Below are positions 1-7,686 of a DNA stretch of 10,591 nucleotides, piece after piece (the stretch's first letter is position 1; each line of letters begins with the position of its first letter). The DNA is from Euperipatoides rowelli (Eukaryota; Onychophora; Udeonychophora; Euonychophora; Peripatopsidae), in assembly GCA_003024985.2 (NCBI GenBank), contig PXIH01S0013847.1; one strand, written 5' to 3'. The notes under the pieces are model-generated. The model saw only the letters and a list, made by a program, of their open reading frames with translations. It was not told where the DNA came from and did not search any database. The position numbers and the translations under genes were made by a program.

Positions 1-440
1 AAATCGTATTTACTCTGTCCAAATAAGACATTATGTTAAATATTTGAAAATCTAGAGCAGATAAAAAAAAATGAAATAGTAGTTTTTTTTTTTTTTCTTA
101 TCAGGAATTTAAATTTGCAAAGAGAAATTATATCCAGCTAACAATTTTTTTTTTTTTCTAAATGTTGGCTATAAAAAAAAGGTCAGTTTATCTTAGATTT
201 TTCCTTACTGCGTTTCTTGTTTTAGATAGAATTTTATTGTTTTGATTTTTGAAATCTGCATTAAATTTTGATTTTAAAAATGTATAAATTTATTCCTAAA
301 TGTTTTATAATATTTTTTATTAGGCTACCTGAAAGTCAAAATTTCACAATTGCTTGATAGATCTTGTGACCCCAAAACTAAAGAAAATTTCAAACAATCA
401 AGAAATATGCTTTTTTATTTAGTATTTTATGGGCTTAAAT
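1..440. other. AT-rich non-coding stretch with poly-T tracts
   Basis: No coding signal is visible on either strand. The stretch is strongly AT-rich and holds homopolymer runs: 14 T at 83-96, 13 T at 145-157 and 8 A at 173-180. Such runs can be old retroposon tails, but no retroposon body or target-site duplication is recognisable beside them. Confidence 0.7.
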
Positions 441-453
441 AATTAACAAATGA

Positions 454-582
454 TTAACACTGTTTCCCAATACATATTTACATTTTGAAACCTGTAACAC
501 AAACGGCTCAGAATCGAGTCATCAGCATATTTTGACAAATCATGCTGACTCGGATCCGAGTTATCTGCAGCGAAAGTGTTAA
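454..582. mobile_element. Candidate piggyBac-type MITE (TTAA-flanked)
   Basis: The segment is bounded by TTAA at 454-457 and again at 579-582, the target-site duplication typical of piggyBac-superfamily transposons. Just inside are imperfect terminal inverted repeats: CACTGTTTCCC on the left and, read on the minus strand, CACTTTCGC on the right. The right end also holds a perfect 14-bp palindrome (548-561) and a bulged stem (516-528 with 542-551), like the subterminal inverted repeats often found in this superfamily. At about 125 bp it cannot encode a transposase, so it would be non-autonomous. A reading frame crosses it on the minus strand but shows no protein family signal. TTAA is common in AT-rich DNA, so the call rests on the TIR and palindrome together. 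Confidence 0.55.
548..561. repeat. Perfect 14-bp palindrome
   Basis: ACTCGGATCCGAGT equals its own reverse complement. The same ACTC (548-551) can instead pair with GAGT at 516-519 next to a 6-bp stem (CAGCAT 523-528 with ATGCTG 542-547), so two alternative folds compete. It sits inside the right end of the TTAA-flanked element. Confidence 0.85.
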
Positions 583-635
583 ACATGAGACTATTTGGAG
601 TTGAGTGAGGTGCACACTGCACATAATTCACCAAA

Positions 636-1680
636 ACCACACCCACCTAGCTCCTCCTTCCCTGTCCCCATCAAAAATACTTGCTTACCAGAAAACTTAC
701 TAGTATACCAGGCACTTAAACTAGTGTACCATGTTGAACCTTAGCAGATGATTCACCTTGACAAGGGATACCTTCTTCCTAGAGCCACACCCACCTAGCC
801 ATTCCCCACCCCTTATAAAATTGTTTACTGACCAGAATAAACGTTTGCTGATCAGGCACTTAAACTAGTGCTATCATGTTGAAATTTGACAGGTGACTTT
901 CACTGGACAAGTGATACTATCTGCCAACACCACACCCACCTAGCCTCTCCTCTGCCTTACCCCTTCAAAAATTCTTACTGACCAGATAAAAGCTTTGCTG
1001 TCCGTGTTCCTAAAATAGTGTGACCATCATGAAACTTGGTAGACGACTTCCCCTGGATAACAATTATCAGCTACCTAAACAAGACCCACATAGCTACTCC
1101 CCCTTCCCCACTCTTATAAAACTGCTTGCTGGCCAGATAAAAACCTTTCTGACTGGCACTTAAAAGACTGTGACAATCTTGAAATTTGATAGGTGACTCC
1201 CCCAGCCCTTCTATTACAAAAATTTTTGCTGACCAGATAAAACCTTGCTGACCGGGCACTTAAAATAGTGTAACCATCTTGAGACTTAGTAGGTAACTTC
1301 CCTCAGACATCTACCTGCTACTGAAAGCACACCCACCTAGTCCCTTCTCCTTTCAACAATTTTCATTGACTAGAAAAAAAACTTGATGATCAGGCTCTTA
1401 AATTAGCACTACCAACTGGAAACTTTGCAGGTGAATTCCTTTGAACAACAACGTATCTGCTATCAAAACCACACCTACCTAACCCTGCCCGTTGTCCCAT
1501 ACCTTATAAAAATGTTTGCTGATTAGAAGAAAACCTCATTAATTGAGCACGTAAACTAGTGCTATCAAGTTTTAACTTTTCAGATGACTTCCCCTTGACA
1601 ACATCTACCTCCTAATAAAACAATGCCCACCCAGCCCCTCCTTTCTACACTTCACAAAAATGTTTACTCACCAGAAAAAA
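636..1680. repeat. Tandem array of ~148-bp units (about eight diverged copies)
   Basis: The block CCACACCCACCTAG recurs with its last base at about 650, 798, 943, 1093, 1340, 1482 and 1633, giving spacings of 142-151 bp except for one double step. Each unit then runs through a C-rich stretch, CTTATAAAA-like, TTGCTGACCAGATAAAA-like, a second TTGCTGACCAGG-like copy, GCACTTAAACTAGTG-like, and a TTGAAACTT...GGTGACTTCCCCTGG-like block. The fifth unit has lost its head (about 49 bp) near 1200, which explains the 247-bp gap between 1093 and 1340. The last unit is partial and ends near 1680. Each unit holds two short related TGCTGACCAG motifs, so the unit may itself have grown from a shorter repeat. 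Reading frames here (for example 1071-1259 minus) are repeat-derived and not credible genes. The copies differ at many positions, so the array is old. Confidence 0.9.
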
Positions 1681-2007
1681 AATATTTTTGGCAAATTATT
1701 GTGTGCAAAATGTGAATATCAAACTAATCCTGGTGATCAAACTCAAATACACATAGCCAATCATTTGACAAAATTTAAATTTGTTTGTACAAAATGTGAA
1801 TATTGTCATGAATGTTATTGTTTAGTATTGACTCTCCATTCCTGTATAATGGCTAATAAGCCAAATATATGTTTGTTTAGTAGGCTATATGTGTATACAG
1901 TAGTTTGTTGTTGTTTAATTATTATTGTAATAGACTTGTGGAGACCTCTAGTGGCTGTGTATGCCACTAGAGTTCTAGCTTTGAGTGTACAAGGGTATCC
2001 ATCTTGA
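1660..2007 (+). pseudogene. C2H2 zinc-finger fragment in a 115-codon frame
   Basis: The frame encodes one complete C2H2 finger with ideal spacing: Cys15 and Cys18, twelve residues, then His31 and His35 (C-x2-C-x12-H-x3-H), at roughly 1702-1764. A seven-residue linker, the usual length between tandem fingers, leads to Cys43 and Cys46, which open a second finger. Both start with a C-x-K-C-E-Y pattern, common in multi-finger DNA-binding proteins. The second finger degenerates: a His at residue 60 is one residue too far on and the last His is missing. The first seven codons come from the edge of the 148-bp tandem array, so the ATG is probably not a native start. After about residue 60 the frame runs into hydrophobic, low-information sequence overlapping a perfect DNA hairpin. 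I read this as a zinc-finger exon piece or retrocopy fragment. A live exon of a larger gene cannot be excluded. Confidence 0.5.
1946..1972. repeat. Perfect 10-bp inverted repeat with 7-nt loop
   Basis: CTCTAGTGGC at 1946-1955 is the exact reverse complement of GCCACTAGAG at 1963-1972, with TGTGTAT between. It lies about 150 bp upstream of the gypsy A capsid frame, where the 5' LTR or leader of that element would be expected. No LTR boundaries or second LTR copy could be identified, so its link to the element is an inference. Confidence 0.8.
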
Positions 2008-2117
2008 ACACAGTATTGTATAATGTATTATTAAATCCAGTTATATCTTAAAATTATTAATTTGTGAAGCAACTAATGACCAACTATAAACCTTAACACC
2101 TATCCATTGGTTATAAC

Positions 2118-2707
2118 ATGATGACGGAGATTAGTGGATTTAAACCAGCACAGGCCTGGGAGGAGTGGAGAACCTCTTATGAGTTCTATGAGGAGGTTTG
2201 CAAATATGATAAAAAACCGAGCAGGATCTGATAGAGCATTATTACTCCATGCATTGGGTCCAATAGCATGTAAAACTTATAAAGGATTTGAATTTGCATC
2301 AATAAATGAGGCGCACCCGCATGTGACCTCATTAGAAATTCTCGATAAATGCGAAGAGATGTATAGACCTTACAAAAATGTAACCCACTCTAGTGTATTA
2401 TTTAACAGCATTGTTCAAAAACAAAATTGGTCTATAGATGAGTTAGTAGCAGAACTTAAAGTTGTAGCTATTCACTGTGACTAAGGAGATAAGTGTGACA
2501 GACTAATCGGGGATGATAGGATAATAGTAGGCATTAGACTCAGCACTTAGAGAAAGACTGTTATGTGAATCATCACTAACTCTCGATAAAATAATTAACT
2601 TGTGTAAATTTGCAGAGATTTCTAAAGATCAAGCAAAAGCATTTCTATTCCTTACAACTAGCACGGACACTATGGTAGATGCTTTGCAATATCAAAAAAA
2701 ATTATAA
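2118..2707 (+). pseudogene. gypsy A gag: capsid remnant
   Basis: This is the Gag capsid region, which in an intact element packages its RNA. It starts at tandem ATGs (2118 and 2121) in a frame with tryptophan- and tyrosine-rich W-x2-W and Y-x-F-Y signatures that ends at TGA 2229. The signal continues in the next frame (open 2134-2484, meaningful from about 2205) with ALLLHALG, then a Y-x-P-Y-K-N motif, SVLFNSIVQKQ and DELVAELK, the pattern of the animal gypsy capsid family. TAA at 2482 interrupts it, but the same frame goes on with a C-D-R-L-I block and I-V-G-I-R. A shift near 2537 leads to LRERLLCE and LTLDKIINLC, which is the capsid C-terminal end, closing at TAA 2705. At least two frameshifts and one stop are needed to follow it. 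Identification is strong and function is lost. Confidence 0.85.
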
Positions 2708-2798
2708 GAAGAAAAATAATTACACATAATGTAATAGCAGTAAGCAACAAACTTCTATGCCACAAAAAACACAAATCAAAACACTGGGACAACGACCT

Positions 2799-2888
2799 TG
2801 TTCGTGTTGCAACACAAATCATCCTCCAAAGAGCTGTCCAGCTTATGGTAGTAATTGTTATAATTGTGGCCATTTTGCCAATGTTTGT
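2799..2888 (+). pseudogene. gypsy A nucleocapsid double zinc knuckle
   Basis: The first knuckle is intact in the spacing usual for this lineage: C-x2-C-x3-H-x4-C, followed by P-A-Y-G. The second reads CYNCGHFANVC, that is C-x2-C-x1-H-x4-C. Relatives normally have about four residues before the His, so about three codons appear deleted in frame. These knuckles bind the element's RNA in the Gag precursor. The frame differs from the preceding capsid fragment and stops soon after at a TAA following an A-rich run (2890-2903). Confidence 0.85.
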
Positions 2889-3039
2889 AGAAAAAAAACC
2901 TAAACATTTAACACCTAACCGCAGAATAGCAGCACTGGATGAAGAAGACAGCGATGAATCTGACAATTTGTTTATAGAGAACTAACATAAGGTAATGTAA
3001 ACAAAAAATCAAAATGGCTTCAGAAGCTTAAAATAAATG

Positions 3040-3300
3040 ATAATGTAGTTAACTTTAAATTGATACTGTCTGAATCAAACATATTACCAACAAATATTGT
3101 TGACAGTTGCCCAAAAGACCTTTAATTATTAAAACAACTAGGAATGTAATTAAATAGTGGTGAAAAACTTGATATTGTAGGTAAATATAAGCTCCATTGT
3201 GTATTACCAAATATTAGTGGTAATTTTGAATTTTATATTGTGGGTAAAAACTTGTAACCAATACTAGGTGCTGATGCCAGTGAGGAACTTAGACTGGTTG
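3040..3300 (+). pseudogene. gypsy A aspartic protease remnant
   Basis: The frame shows VVNFKL followed by SNILP, the flanks of the retroviral-type aspartic protease active-site loop. The DTGA core between them is not present: only a few unrelated residues (I-L-S-E) stand there, so the catalytic Asp is gone. Downstream, pieces such as DIVGKYKL, FEFYIV and PILGADASEEL match the flap-to-C-terminal part of the domain, where ILG is typical. TAA and TAG codons interrupt the frame several times. The domain would process the Gag-Pol polyprotein. Identity rests on order and flanking motifs rather than on the active site. Confidence 0.65.
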
Positions 3301-3384
3301 TCAGGAGTAACGTTTGTGATTGTTCTGTAGCAACACTAGTAAATACCACAATGATAATCTGAAAAATGTGATTGACTTTTCAAG

Positions 3385-4206
3385 ACATATTTAAAGGTAT
3401 TGGCAAACTGCCAGGCAATGTTGACCCACACATTACTCCTAAAATTTCAGCACCATGCAAAATCCCTCAAGCACTAAATGGAGTTGCAACGTATGGAAAG
3501 TGATCAAATAATAGTATAAGTAACTGAACCCACAGAATGGATTCACCCCCTAGCAATTGCAATTAAAAAATCTGAGGGTATTCGTTTAAGTCTAGACCCA
3601 AGGAAACTAAATGAAGCAATTAAAAAGGAATATTACCAAATACCTACACAAGAAAAGTTGTTTTCAACACTTGAAGGCTGTAAATATTATTCTCTTTTTG
3701 ATGCCAATGATGCATTTTGACAATTGCAACTAGATGAGTTCCAGACTTTACATGCTCTCTACACCCTGGGGTCATTAGAGGTTCGTTAGGCACCTTTTGG
3801 CTTAAATTGCACTCAAGAATTGTTCCAAAAAGCAGTTGATGAAATATTTGCGGGTGAAAGTGGCTTTCATTTATATTTTGACGATATTCTAATTGCTGCT
3901 AAAACCGAAATAGAACATACAAACTTAACACATAGACTCCTCTCACTAGCCAGGGAAAAAGGACTTAAGTTAAATAAAAACAAAATGAAATTGGGTCTAA
4001 GGAAAATCTCTTTTTTGGGACATATACTCTCTGACAAAGGAGTAGCTCCTGATAGTAATATTATGGGTGCTATTATGTCGATGGAGCCATCAAAGAACAT
4101 GATTGAGCTAATGTGATTTTTGGGACTTATAACATATTTGACAAAATTCATCCCAAACTTATCTTAGAACACAACTCAATTGAGATCACTTTTGAAACTT
4201 AATACC
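3385..4206 (+). pseudogene. gypsy A reverse transcriptase
   Basis: From 3481 to 4206 one frame is maintained, broken by stops at 3517, 3718, 3787, 4114 and 4165. It carries the RT blocks in order: VTEPTEWIHPLAIAIKK, LSLDPRKLNEAIKKEYY, SLFDANDAF (first catalytic Asp at 3700), APFGLNCTQELFQKAVDEIF, and LYFDDIL, the YxDD-type active site with Phe (3871-3888). Then come GLKLNKNKMKLG, FLGHILSDKGVAPD and a thumb-like FLGLITYLTKFIPNLS. The TGA at 3718 sits where Trp is usual. Upstream, a different frame (about 3385-3500) reads FKGIGKLPG and a P-H-I-T-P linker, matching the protease-RT junction. All catalytic aspartates remain although the gene is dead. The best open piece is 3820-4116. Confidence 0.93.
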
Positions 4207-4214
4207 TAACCGTA

Positions 4215-4780
4215 GTATGGGATATCATTATCATGAAGGAATTTAAACATGTTAAAGAACTACTAGCAAATGCTCCTATTCTGAGTTACTTTAACCCTAA
4301 ATTACCCTTTGTTATATTTACATATGCTAGCTCATATGGGATTAGCAGTGTACTTCTCCAAGATCATCGCCCCATAGCCTATGCATCTGCTTGTCTTACA
4401 CAAACTCAGCAGTGCTGGCCCCAAATAGAAAAGGAACTGCTTGCCATAGTGTTCTCTTGTGAGAAATTTCACTTCTATATTTATGGGTCAACAGCCAGGA
4501 TACACACTGACCATAAACCCCTTCTAGTCTTTTGCAGAAACCCTGGAAAAGATCACACCACACCTACAATGTTTGATCATGCGACTACCGAGATATAATG
4601 TAACACTTATATATTTGTCGGGAAAATTCTTAAATGTCACAGGCACTCTTATCAAGAGCACCAGATTGCCATCATACCACAGAAGCATTTGATATCAATG
4701 AGGACATTACATTATGTGCCTTATCAATAGCTAGTAGCCTACACCCAAACTACACCAGTTATGTGAACAGACTTTAAAGA
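4215..4780 (+). pseudogene. gypsy A RNase H and connection region
   Basis: The frame open at 4233-4598 shows the RNase H domain that follows RT in gypsy elements: FKHVKELLANAPILSYF, then FVIFTYASSYGISSVLLQ, RPIAYASACLT, QIEKELLAIVFSCEKFH, and HTDHKPL. The first catalytic residue, normally Asp in the DAS motif, is Tyr here (codon TAT, 4323-4325), a one-base change from GAT. The catalytic Glu in KELLA and the Asp in TDHKPL remain. After a shift near 4540 the connection segment continues as LRLP-like and YLSGK, then after another shift near 4635 as LLSRAPDCHHTTEAFDI, ending at TAA about 4780. RNase H removes the RNA strand during reverse transcription. Confidence 0.92.
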
Positions 4781-4863
4781 CTCCACGATACATCAAATTG
4801 CTATATACATAAAAAATGGATGGCCTAAATAAAAATATATTGTGGATCCAGTAATAAAGACAT

Positions 4864-5126
4864 CACAAATGGGTTGATGAACTTCATATAGCTGATGGAA
4901 TTGTCTGTAGAGGCCAAAGAATTGTCATTTCTGAAATAGCACAGCAGGAAATTTTAAAGAAACTCCATATAGCACACACAGGCCTTTCTGCAACAAAATC
5001 TAAAGCAAGGGAATCTGTGTATTGGCCTAATATGACATATTGAAACCATGATCACCACATGTCAAAGCTGCCAGAAATTTCAGTGAAACAATCAACATGA
5101 ACCAATAGAAGACAGAGCTGCGTATT
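4864..5126 (+). pseudogene. gypsy A integrase N-terminal zinc-binding domain, truncated
   Basis: From 4864 the frame reads ELHIADGIVCRGQRIVIS, EILKKLHIAHTG, then KAREsVYWPNM, ending at TGA 5041. One frame over, ETMITTCQSCQKF follows (CxxC at 5060-5071). Together these are the HHCC zinc finger of a gypsy integrase: two His in LHIAH and two Cys in CQSC. Similarity fades after an E-P-I-E motif, and a TAA at 5126 closes the frame. Nothing like the DDE catalytic core follows, although it should start within about 20 codons. The element is therefore broken off here by deletion or insertion. Confidence 0.88.
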
Positions 5127-5245
5127 AAGAGAAATGATCTTTAAAGATGAATTATCTGCCATTATGAAAAAAAGAGAAATTAACACACAAATTACCTTTA
5201 TATCTTATTCATATAACCCAAGATCATGAAAGCATACTTTAGTGA
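5127..5245. other. AT-rich junction between two truncated retroelements
   Basis: I see no protein family signal on either strand and no LTR, terminal repeat or target-site duplication. The stretch separates the broken integrase of gypsy A (plus strand) from the last LINE-like open stretch on the minus strand. Confidence 0.6.
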
Positions 5246-5481
5246 CTAAGTATTCCCAATATAAGATCTAATCCTTAAGATTAAAACCAAACTATAAAAA
5301 TTAGCATAAATTTTGATATCCCAACGCATATTGAAAACCAAGTCACAGCTTAACCATTGACATGACTGTGTATTGATATCAACCCAATTAATATTAAAGG
5401 TATGACATAGAATTAGCATTGTCATAATAATAAAAAAACCACACTAAATATATCATTAAAACTATACAATTTTAAGAACAT

Positions 5482-5883
5482 TTAGTCTCGATCTAAACAT
5501 ATAGCTTGTATACATGACGTGCATACAGTTCTAAATAGATCATTGTTTCTAATACTTAATAAAATAAGCAAGCAAAAATACATCATATTCTGGTCTTCAA
5601 ATTTCACATCCGGTACCCAAATNTTGTCCATATTCAGCTCAGCACCAATTACACCATGCTTCCACTGATAAACCAACTCACCAGCAAACCAATACCAGCT
5701 TCTTTTTGCTATCACACAAGCACCTTCTTCATATAGTAAACATTCCAGAACAAGATCAAATATCATCAGCACTCTTAGCAATAAAGCTGTATGCTGAGAC
5801 AAGAATTCCAGTAACTTACACACCTTACATGATAAGGTATTGCGATACAAAACACAACAATTATTACTAAGGCTTGTTACCAT
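5482..5883 (-). pseudogene. Possible LINE ORF2 endonuclease N-terminus
   Basis: A 133-codon open frame lies 46 bp past the end of the ORF1-like gene on the same strand. I do not recognise it with certainty. Its pattern is compatible with the N-terminal half of an endonuclease/exonuclease/phosphatase domain: LLEFLSQHTA (residues 24-33) where such domains have a helix leading to the catalytic LQE motif, WYWFAGELVY where W-x-G is common, IWVPDVKFEDQN before a central strand, and NNDLFRTV near a conserved strand. The catalytic Glu is not present (LLLRV instead), so it would be inactive. One base (5623) is N. A further open stretch at 5443-5246 on the same strand, in another frame, may continue it but shows no motif. 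The alternative is a chance ORF in AT-rich DNA. Confidence 0.4.
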
Positions 5884-5929
5884 TATTTGAGGTAGATAAT
5901 GAGGACTTAAATTTCAGCTGCTCACCTAG

Positions 5930-6889
5930 TTAATCTAACTGCTGCTTAGACAACCTTAACCCCATACTGTGATCATCAACTATTTTGATCCGCTTATTAC
6001 TGTCATGACAATCCTCCACAGCATCATAAAGTGTAGCATTACTGTTAGAATTGTCAGGTTCATTAGATGGCAAGGCCCCAAGGGTCAAGGACATCATAGT
6101 CTTTAAAATATCTCCACCTGCGGAATCTCCTCCACTATTAGTCTGCTGAACTGGATATAATGTTTTAGTCTCTCTGAGCAAGGCGTGCCTATAAGGCATC
6201 TTACAAGAATGCTCCTTAAGCATATGATTCTTACATTTTCTACACCACTTGAACTCGCAGTGTGCAACAGTATGGGTATCCTTTTTGCATCAAAAACACA
6301 ATTGTTTCCGGAGCCTAGTATGGATCCATCCATCAAGGCAATTGGAAGACTCATTTGCAAAGGGCAAACTATCCAAATTAGTATCATGATTCAGTGCAAC
6401 TGTAATGTATACAGAGTAGTGTTAATAAACTTAGTCTCATTCATTTTTATCACCATAGGCTTCGCGTAAGAACTTCACTATAGGATTTCAAAATACTAGC
6501 TATTTCTTTCAAAACCACCTTGGCTGGCATCCACAATATCGTTAAGTCATAAATGCTCAACGACGGCATCAAGTTTGCATATAAAATAAAGAACTCTGCT
6601 AAGCCCAAAAATTTCTTACAGAACATGTCCATCGCCTCTGCAGTATGAAAGTTTATGAAATTATAATAAGAATTGTCCAACTTAGTGAATTCCGCCAGCC
6701 TATCGGTTAAATTGAGTGAGTCTAGAACATCTATCAGTATACTGAAATGAAATGGTCGTGGCCTATACCCCGCATCAGCAACATGAACACTGTGGAGATT
6801 TCTTCCACCAAAGACGAATACCATCTAAAGTTCACAATAACATTCTCTTTGTAGTACATAGGCGCTGGCTGAGAGTTTAATTGAGACAT
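5930..6889 (-). pseudogene. ORF1-like protein: RRM-like segments plus CCHC zinc knuckles
   Basis: The likely start is the ATG at 6889-6887 (MSQLNSQPAP); a Met further upstream (6934) would add a hydrophobic leader. The signal moves to the frame 6824-6450, where YYNFINFHTAEAMDMF resembles the RNP1 strand of an RRM (residues 53-68), and LTILWMPAKVVLKEI (94-108) looks like the first strand and helix of a second RRM. After a stop and shift comes LDSLPF, then a perfect CCHC knuckle, C-x2-C-x4-H-x4-C (6298-6257), with one in-frame TGA inside it. A second knuckle, CRKCKNHMLKEHSC (6244-6203), has the Cys spacing but Leu at the usual His position. An open tail of 97 codons (6223-5930), with a basic SNKRIKIV patch, ends at 5930. 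Such proteins bind element RNA. The domain order matches LINE ORF1 proteins; the LCFxC start of the knuckle also resembles BEL/Pao Gag. Confidence 0.6.
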
Positions 6890-6934
6890 TACCAATGTTA
6901 CCAGAAGACAAAATAACACACAAACAATGAACAT

Positions 6935-7379
6935 AGCTTCACCAATAGGTTAACATAGGCCCAATAATGTTGTAAGATGTGACGCATGTAGAGACTTATC
7001 AAGAATAATTTTAGCAATATTTCTTCAAACATGGAATAGATTGCTAAACTATTAACATAACTTATTAAGAAACTCAAGGACTTACTTGAAAGTACATGAA
7101 AATACATATAAACATGATAAATAATAACTGTACTAAATGTTCATTATGAGACCAAATCCCCAGCACGATACGTTCATCGCCAAGGCTCATGGTAGAATGA
7201 AAATGATAGGAATACAAAGTGTTTCTCTCATTATGGGAAATTATTTTTAAAAAATGTTATAGATAACAAGAACAGTTTGTAGCAAAATCAAGGTGAACTC
7301 ATATAGTTTTTATCGTCTCTTAATAAGTCATGCTAGGCAACAAATGATCGTGCTGAAATAACTAGAATCCAAAATGGCT
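6935..7379. other. No gene recognised
   Basis: This holds sequence upstream of the ORF1-like gene (perhaps LINE 5' UTR) and whatever preceded the transposase remnant. The minus-strand frame 6898-7107 is hydrophobic, AT-driven and shows no family. I see no terminal inverted repeat, LTR or tRNA-like box. Confidence 0.5.
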
Positions 7380-7423
7380 TCTATATAGGAAAATGTCGTT
7401 GTTATTCCAATTTTGGTGATTTC

Positions 7424-7686
7424 TATCAGGATGGTGTACCATCACATTGTGGATTAATTGTTAAAGTTTTCCTTAATGCCATATTTCCCTTCGATGGATT
7501 GGACAGAATGGTTCAACACCTTGGCCACCACGATTGCTAGACATAACCTTTGAAGACTTTTTCCTGTGAGGCTATTATGTCAATTGTAAGGATTGTATCT
7601 ATATCCCACACTTGTGGGATCTGGCAAATGACTGGTTGGCGCTCATTACAGTAATGTATGATTCTGTTAGTTTGTATATATTTTAA
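7424..7686 (+). pseudogene. DDE transposase C-terminal remnant (Tc1/mariner-type)
   Basis: The first frame (7424-7491) reads YQDGVPSH, then VKVFLNAIFPF, matching the second catalytic Asp block (QDGAPxH) of the DDE endonucleases widespread in animals. The frame shifts at about 7492 and goes on with RWIGQNGSTPWPPR, LLDITFEDFFL, a TGA (7567) where Trp is usual, GYY, then KDCIYIPHLWDL, ending at TAA 7684. The WPPRSPDLTPxDFFLWGY pattern of this family is therefore visible with a few substitutions; the acidic pair before FFL corresponds to the third catalytic position. A weak in-frame extension upstream begins near 7380. The first Asp, the DNA-binding N-terminus and the terminal inverted repeats are not visible. 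In life the enzyme excises and inserts its own transposon. Confidence 0.85.

Larger units (their letters stand above)
2118..5126 (+). mobile_element. Degraded Ty3/gypsy LTR retrotransposon (gypsy A), 3'-truncated
   Basis: Reading frames broken by stops and frameshifts give, in order, capsid, a double zinc knuckle, an aspartic protease remnant, reverse transcriptase, RNase H and the integrase zinc-binding domain. That is the canonical Ty3/gypsy order (RT before integrase). The CPAxG zinc-knuckle linker and the RT/RNase H signatures resemble the Mag-like gypsy elements common in animals; that lineage is assigned from memory of the family. The integrase DDE core, the chromodomain or tail and the 3' LTR are absent. 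The 5' LTR is not recognisable in 1810-2117. The element cannot move by itself. Confidence 0.9.
5246..6930 (-). mobile_element. Degraded LINE-like (non-LTR) retrotransposon, 3' part missing
   Basis: Read on the minus strand, a gene with RRM-like segments and two zinc knuckles is followed about 50 bp later by a frame resembling the start of an endonuclease domain. That is the order of ORF1 and ORF2 in many animal LINEs. No reverse transcriptase, poly-A tail or target-site duplication is visible, so the 3' part is missing. This is unusual, because LINE copies are mostly truncated at their 5' end. An LTR-element or gag-like origin of the first ORF is the main alternative. Confidence 0.6.

Noticed and set aside
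443-646. 67-codon minus-strand ORF
   Set aside because: It runs across the TTAA-flanked palindromic element and the edge of the tandem array; no protein signature.
1071-1259. 62-codon minus-strand ORF
   Set aside because: It lies wholly inside the 148-bp repeats and is not open in other units.
2670-2966. 98-codon minus-strand ORF with Ser-rich start
   Set aside because: It is antisense to the gypsy A zinc knuckles, which explain the sequence.
3867-4151. 94-codon minus-strand ORF
   Set aside because: Shadow of the gypsy A reverse transcriptase frame.
6185-6469. 94-codon plus-strand ORF and overlapping minus-strand ORF 6103-6387
   Set aside because: Both overlap the minus-strand zinc-knuckle frame in other frames and show no family motif.
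7140-7215. Possible small structured RNA on the minus strand (GC-richer island)
   Set aside because: I compared it with snRNA, snoRNA and tRNA patterns I know and found no matching boxes.
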